Assembly (NCBI GenBank): GCA_902512655.1
Contig: CABXJR010000004.1
Span: 1-47,314 of the forward strand
DNA: 47,314 bases
Origin: an uncultured SAR86 cluster bacterium
Lineage (GTDB): Bacteria > Pseudomonadota > Gammaproteobacteria > Magnimaribacterales > D2472
Direction: 5' to 3'
Shown here: positions 43,654 to 47,314 of the stretch, one piece after another
Layout: every line of letters starts with the position of its first letter
How positions within the stretch are numbered: the stretch's first letter is position 1
Notes under the pieces: model-generated
Told to the model about the DNA's origin: nothing
Database searches by the model: none
The model's input: only the letters and a program-made list of their open reading frames with translations
Program-made: the position numbers and the translations under genes

Positions 43654-44286
43654 CTAATAAGACAATAGCTGAGCTAAAAACTGTTGAACTTCTTCTATAT
43701 TTTCTTTATTTAACGGCTTTTCTTGAGCAATAATGTTAAAAAGTTCTTTTTCTGCATCATCAAACGTATCGTTAATAATAATATGCTTATATTCATTTGC
43801 ATAAGCCAATTCATCTTTTGCATTTTTTAATCTTAAATTAATTGACTCTAGGTCTTCATCTCCCCTGCTTTTTATTCTTTCTTCTAAAGAGTGAATTGAT
43901 GGGGGAAGAATGAAGATCGAATCATAATTAAGAGACATGTCATTAATCTGCCTAAACCCCTGAACATCAATCTCAAGAATCAAATTTACTCCTGAGCTAA
44001 GTTTTGATTCAACAAAATCTACAGAAGTGCCATACCAATTCCCATGAACCTCTGCATGTTCAAGAAAAAAATCAGAATTTTTTTTATCTAGAAAATCTTT
44101 TTCAGAAATAAAGAAATATTGATTACCATTTGACTCGCCTTTTCTTGGTGATCTTGTTGTGTAAGAAATAGATAGCTCTAAAGGTAAATCAGACTGATTT
44201 GCTAAGACTAAAACGGCATCAATAAGAGATGACTTGCCAGCACCAGATGGAGCAGAAACCAAAAAAAGCTTTGGATCTTTCATCAT
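43654..44286 (-). CDS. gmk: guanylate kinase
   Basis: 210 residues, phosphorylating GMP to GDP. P-loop SAPSGAGKSSLI, the GMP-binding YTTRSPRKGESNGNQYFFI, HAEVHGNWYGTS, and LEIDVQGFRQI are all present. Overlaps yicC by four bases (ATGA). Gmk is a ppGpp target in several bacteria, and it is in the same run as spoT. Confidence 0.97.
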   Translation of the reverse strand: MMKDPKLFLVSAPSGAGKSSLIDAVLVLANQSDLPLELSISYTTRSPRKGESNGNQYFFISEKDFLDKKNSDFFLEHAEVHGNWYGTSVDFVESKLSSGVNLILEIDVQGFRQINDMSLNYDSIFILPPSIHSLEERIKSRGDEDLESINLRLKNAKDELAYANEYKHIIINDTFDDAEKELFNIIAQEKPLNKENIEEVQQFLAQLLSY

Positions 44287-45134
44287 TCTAAATTTTGAGC
44301 CTGCTCACGCAGTTCCTCTACCTTTAACTTCATGGTTAATGCTAAATCTTTTAAGTCTGGTTTTTCTATCTTAACTGAGAGAGTGTTTACTTCTCTAAAT
44401 AATTCTTGAAGAATAAAGTCCATTTTTTTACCATGCGCATTTTTTAGTCTGAATAATTTATTGAGCGATTCTATATGAAAACTAATTCTTTCAAGCTCTT
44501 CAGCTATGTCATGTTTTAAGGCCACATTTGAGAGTTCATTAGCTATCTCATCTTTATTAATATCAACATTCTTTTGAATGAACTTATTCTTGATGGATTT
44601 GACTCTATGCTTCAGCAATGAGGGCGCTGACTTTAATAATTTTTGATGTGCATTTTTTAAAAATAACGTCTTAGCTAGAATGATTTTCTCTATTTTTTCG
44701 CCTTCCTTGGCCCTGGATTCTACTAAGTTCTTTATTGCTATGTTTAATGCTTTCTTGCCTAAAATTGAAATATCCTTTTTTGACGTCCTAACTGTTAATA
44801 GACCAGGGATATCTCTAAGATCGCTTAATTTAAGATTCAAGTGTTTAAAATCTTTGCTATCTTTTAAGGTGCTCTTCAAGTTCCTGATGCTATCTTGATT
44901 AAGCTCATACGAATGGTCTGATTGGAAATTATCATGGATTTTTACTTCAAAAGAGCCTCTCAGGAACTTTTTCTTTATCTGATTTTTTATATATTCCTCT
45001 AGATCATTTGGTAGGCTGTATCCTCTGAAAGAAATATCTACGAACCTATTGTTAACTGACTTAATTTCACACAAAACCTCCATCTTCTTTGAGGTAGCTT
45101 GCCCTGTCCCATATCCTGTCATGCTGTAAAACAT
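44283..45134 (-). CDS. yicC: YicC family endoribonuclease-like protein
   Basis: 283 residues, normal length. N-terminal MFYSMTGYGTGQ and EIKSVNNRFVDISFRGY, and the DUF1732 C-terminus GKKMDFILQELFREVNTLSVKI...LKVEELREQAQNLE. E. coli YicC is an endoribonuclease implicated in small-RNA turnover. Its pairing with gmk is widely conserved. Preceded by a 24-base gap after the epimerase-like gene. Confidence 0.95.
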   Translation of the reverse strand: MFYSMTGYGTGQATSKKMEVLCEIKSVNNRFVDISFRGYSLPNDLEEYIKNQIKKKFLRGSFEVKIHDNFQSDHSYELNQDSIRNLKSTLKDSKDFKHLNLKLSDLRDIPGLLTVRTSKKDISILGKKALNIAIKNLVESRAKEGEKIEKIILAKTLFLKNAHQKLLKSAPSLLKHRVKSIKNKFIQKNVDINKDEIANELSNVALKHDIAEELERISFHIESLNKLFRLKNAHGKKMDFILQELFREVNTLSVKIEKPDLKDLALTMKLKVEELREQAQNLE

Positions 45135-45158
45135 ATGATTCCTAAATGCTTTTCACTA

Positions 45159-45938
45159 TTATCTCATTAAACCGCTTTCTAATAACTTTTGTGGGTCAAA
45201 TGATTTTCCAATATTGTCTGAACTTATAAAAAAATCTTTAAAAGAATGCCCAGGGCATACAATAGAAAAAATCTCACTGTACTTTCGAGCTTGCTCACTG
45301 CAAATCAGCGGCCCGGAAATATGGGCTGAATCTTTATTGGAGATATAGTTTGCTATCACCAATGAAAGATTATCCCTGCTAAACATATTAGCTTCAGCAA
45401 AGCGAAGAGGATATTTTTTTCCATCAAAAGCATTTACATGATTTCTCATCCAATGAGTTTGTTCATCATATAATCCTGATGGGCGCAAAATCAGTGGCTC
45501 TACTTTTGATTCACGCGACACAAACTCTTCATACTCTAAAATAATTCTTGCTTGATTATCATCAGGCAAAGGTTTCACTGCTTCGGTGATCTTTCTTCCA
45601 TTGTTTAAGCCATAAACCCTAGTTGAACTAACAATAACCAATTTCTCATAACTTATATTATTATTAAAAAAATTCATTATTTGGTATGACGCATCTAAGA
45701 ATCCTTGCTGATAGCCATCTATGTCTGATGAGGTTGGTTTTAATATCAAGATAATGGTTGAAAAATCTTTAGAAGATAGATTTAAACTTGATTCGCTGAT
45801 CCAATCTTGCTTGATGAATTCAACATTGGCTAAGTTAGTAGGCACGCTTCTAGAAACTCCTATAAATTCTTGGTCAGGAAGGCTGGCTGCAACCCGTCTT
45901 CCAAGATCTCCGTAACCTATAATCAAAACTTTTTTCAT
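45159..45938 (-). CDS. NAD(P)-binding epimerase-like protein (YeeZ-type SDR)
   Basis: 259 residues. Rossmann start VLIIGYGDLGRRVAASL, then LVIVSSTRVYGLNNGRKI and LILRPSGLYDE, in the pattern of atypical SDRs such as YeeZ/YbjT-like proteins. The usual YxxxK is not in its normal place (EYEEF follows), so catalysis is doubtful and no substrate can be proposed. It heads the minus run to yicC-gmk-rpoZ-spoT-ridA-pyrB and diverges from recG over 43 bases. No ribosome binding site is apparent. Confidence 0.75.
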   Translation of the reverse strand: MKKVLIIGYGDLGRRVAASLPDQEFIGVSRSVPTNLANVEFIKQDWISESSLNLSSKDFSTIILILKPTSSDIDGYQQGFLDASYQIMNFFNNNISYEKLVIVSSTRVYGLNNGRKITEAVKPLPDDNQARIILEYEEFVSRESKVEPLILRPSGLYDEQTHWMRNHVNAFDGKKYPLRFAEANMFSRDNLSLVIANYISNKDSAHISGPLICSEQARKYSEIFSIVCPGHSFKDFFISSDNIGKSFDPQKLLESGLMR

Positions 45939-45969
45939 ATATATGTTTCTAAAGTCCTTATATTAAAAG

Positions 45970-45975
45970 TATTAT
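45970..45975 (+). promoter_or_regulatory. -10-like TATTAT 6 bases before the recG GTG
   Basis: TATTAT, six bases, then GTG 45982, with no Shine-Dalgarno sequence between. Same geometry as at yrbL, rsmE and rph. Confidence 0.35.
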
Positions 45976-45981
45976 CGTTAA

Positions 45982-47314
45982 GTGGCTAATATTGAACTAA
46001 CTCAATTAAAGGGTATTGGACCTTCTATAGTTGAAAAACTTAACCTTATTGGAATTTTTAACTTAAGGGATCTTTGCTTTCATCTTCCCTTTGGATATCA
46101 AGACAGAACAAAAATTTCAAATATAAGTGATCTACAACCAGGAGATGAAAAGTTAATAAAAGTTAAGGTAATTTCTTCACAAGCAATATATAGACCTAGA
46201 AAGATGATGGTACTTAAATCTGCTGACTCTTATTCTAATATTAATATTCGCTTTTTTTATTTCCATCCTGCCCAAACGAAGCAGCTAAAAGCTGGAACTG
46301 AACTTTTATGTTATGGGAAAGTGAGCTTGAGTAGATATGGGCTAGAAATGATTCATCCAGAGTATGAAGTTATATCAAGTGATCACAAATTAAAAGATAA
46401 AAAACTAACTCCTGTATATAGAGTACCCAAAGGGATAGGACAAAAAAAAATAAGGGGATTTATTCAAGCCGCAATCTCAAAATTAAATTTTGAAGAAGAC
46501 TTTCTAGACGTAGAAAGATATGACGCATCTTTAAACATGAAAATTATCGATGCCCTAGCAATCATCCATAACCCCGAAGCAGATATAGACATTGATGAAA
46601 TGCTTCCCGGAGGCTCTCATCCAGCAAGAGTAAGGTTATTAAAAGAAGAAATGATTGCTTTTCAGGCTGGTATGGCTTTTTTAAAACGTAAACAAAAAAG
46701 ACATCGCTCTTTTCCATTATCTAAAGAGAATGAATGGACAGCAGAAGTTAAATCAAATTTTCCTTTTGAATTAACTGGCGCCCAAACAAGAGTTGTAAGT
46801 GAGATTAAAGAGGATTTATCTCAAGAAGTTCCCATGATGAGATTGGTACAAGGAGATGTTGGCTCAGGAAAAACAGTGGTAGGTGCATTAGCTGCAGCGT
46901 TAGCCCTTGATTCATCTTTTCAGGTTGCGTTTATGGCACCGACCACATTGCTAGCAGAGCAACATTTTTTTAGCTTGAAATCTTTTTTTAATAAACAAGC
47001 AGCTAAAGTAGCTCTTCTAACAGGTAGCACTTCTGCAAGCAAAAGAAAAAAAATCTTACAAGATCTTGAGGAAAGCAAGATCAAATTATTGATTGGAACC
47101 CATGCTTTATTTCAGAAAAGTGTTGAGTTTTCTAACCTTGCTCTCATTATCATCGACGAGCAACACAGGTTTGGAGTGAATCAACGCCTAGCCTTAAGAA
47201 AGAAAAATGATTCTGAAAAATCAGCACCTCACCAGCTGACATTAACAGCTACTCCTATTCCAAGAACGCTTTCTATGAGCGTATATGCAAACATGGATGT
47301 CTCTGTGATAGATG
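45982..47314 (+). CDS. recG: ATP-dependent DNA helicase RecG, partial (C-terminus beyond the window)
   Basis: Not in the ORF track because it is open at the right edge; 444 codons were translated by hand. A TAA lies directly before the GTG start. The N-terminal wedge/OB region begins ELTQLKGIGPSIVEKLN and FHLPFGYQDRT. Helicase motifs follow: FELTGAQTRVVSEI (Q-like), Walker A QGDVGSGKTVVGALA, MAPTTLLAEQH, IGTHALFQ, DEQHRFGVNQR (DEAH-like motif II), and LTATPIPRTL. RecG remodels stalled replication forks and branched DNA. Divergent from the YeeZ-like gene. Confidence 0.96.
   Translation, partial: MANIELTQLKGIGPSIVEKLNLIGIFNLRDLCFHLPFGYQDRTKISNISDLQPGDEKLIKVKVISSQAIYRPRKMMVLKSADSYSNINIRFFYFHPAQTKQLKAGTELLCYGKVSLSRYGLEMIHPEYEVISSDHKLKDKKLTPVYRVPKGIGQKKIRGFIQAAISKLNFEEDFLDVERYDASLNMKIIDALAIIHNPEADIDIDEMLPGGSHPARVRLLKEEMIAFQAGMAFLKRKQKRHRSFPLSKENEWTAEVKSNFPFELTGAQTRVVSEIKEDLSQEVPMMRLVQGDVGSGKTVVGALAAALALDSSFQVAFMAPTTLLAEQHFFSLKSFFNKQAAKVALLTGSTSASKRKKILQDLEESKIKLLIGTHALFQKSVEFSNLALIIIDEQHRFGVNQRLALRKKNDSEKSAPHQLTLTATPIPRTLSMSVYANMDVSVID

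Noticed and set aside
1-47314. CRISPR arrays, insertion sequences, phage or toxin-antitoxin modules
   Set aside because: I looked for regular repeats, transposase motifs and small paired ORFs and saw none; gene order is core throughout apart from the first 4.4 kb.

Overview
The window reads as a compact, AT-rich chromosome segment from a gammaproteobacterium, probably a streamlined marine lineage. A SAR86-like organism is a reasonable guess, but sequence inspection alone cannot confirm it. The evidence is gammaproteobacterial gene order (fis-purH-purD, lptD-surA-pdxA-rsmA-apaH, amgK-murU beside lptD, ruvX-tonB-gshB-rsmE, rpoZ-spoT), the standard genetic code, and very tight packing. Most neighbouring genes overlap or sit within about 40 bases, with no transposases, integrases, phage genes or CRISPR arrays. 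All but a few genes are core housekeeping.

Layout. 1-4.4 kb (minus strand) is the most accessory-looking part: a truncated RND/MMPL exporter, a small secreted ORF broken by an in-frame stop, a three-domain sugar-nucleotide fusion protein (SDR + cupin + C-methyltransferase), and a CAU-anticodon tRNA. A YrbL-type kinase-like gene (plus) then faces a minus-strand block rsmE-gshB-tonB-like-ruvX-dnaG-rpoD. From 11.4 to 15.7 kb (plus) come a SixA-like phosphatase, fis, purH, purD and coq7. From 15.7 to 23.0 kb (minus) nine genes run with no gap over 12 bases: HSDL2-like SDR, amgK, murU, rpe, DUF192, trpE, trpG, trpD, trpC. From 23.1 to 32.7 kb (plus) lie a DsbA-fold isomerase, the outer-membrane biogenesis and vitamin B6 cluster lptD-surA-pdxA-rsmA-apaH, then cca, a FolM-like reductase and an APH-fold kinase. 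These converge on folK-folB-tsaD (minus). rpsU-yqeY (plus) meet a pair of secreted amidohydrolases (minus), one of which has lost its metal-binding motif. rph-pyrE-ribE (plus) converge with a minus block yeeZ-like - yicC - gmk - rpoZ - spoT - ridA - pyrB. A partial recG (plus) runs off the right edge.

How the genes fit together. Purine (purH, purD, gmk), pyrimidine (pyrB, pyrE), folate (folK, folB, folM-like), tryptophan, riboflavin, B6, ubiquinone and glutathione synthesis sit beside the transcription, replication, translation and stringent-response machinery (rpoD, dnaG, rpsU, rpoZ, spoT, rsmA, rsmE, tsaD, cca). Envelope work is represented by lptD, surA, amgK, murU and a TonB-like protein.

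Items most worth a second look: the trifunctional sugar enzyme; the active/inactive amidohydrolase pair; a recurring -10-like hexamer placed 6-7 bases before start codons that lack a ribosome binding site (possible leaderless transcripts at yrbL, rsmE, surA, rph and recG); and the nine-gene unit joining muropeptide recycling to anthranilate and tryptophan synthesis. I found no clearly new defence or mobile system here.
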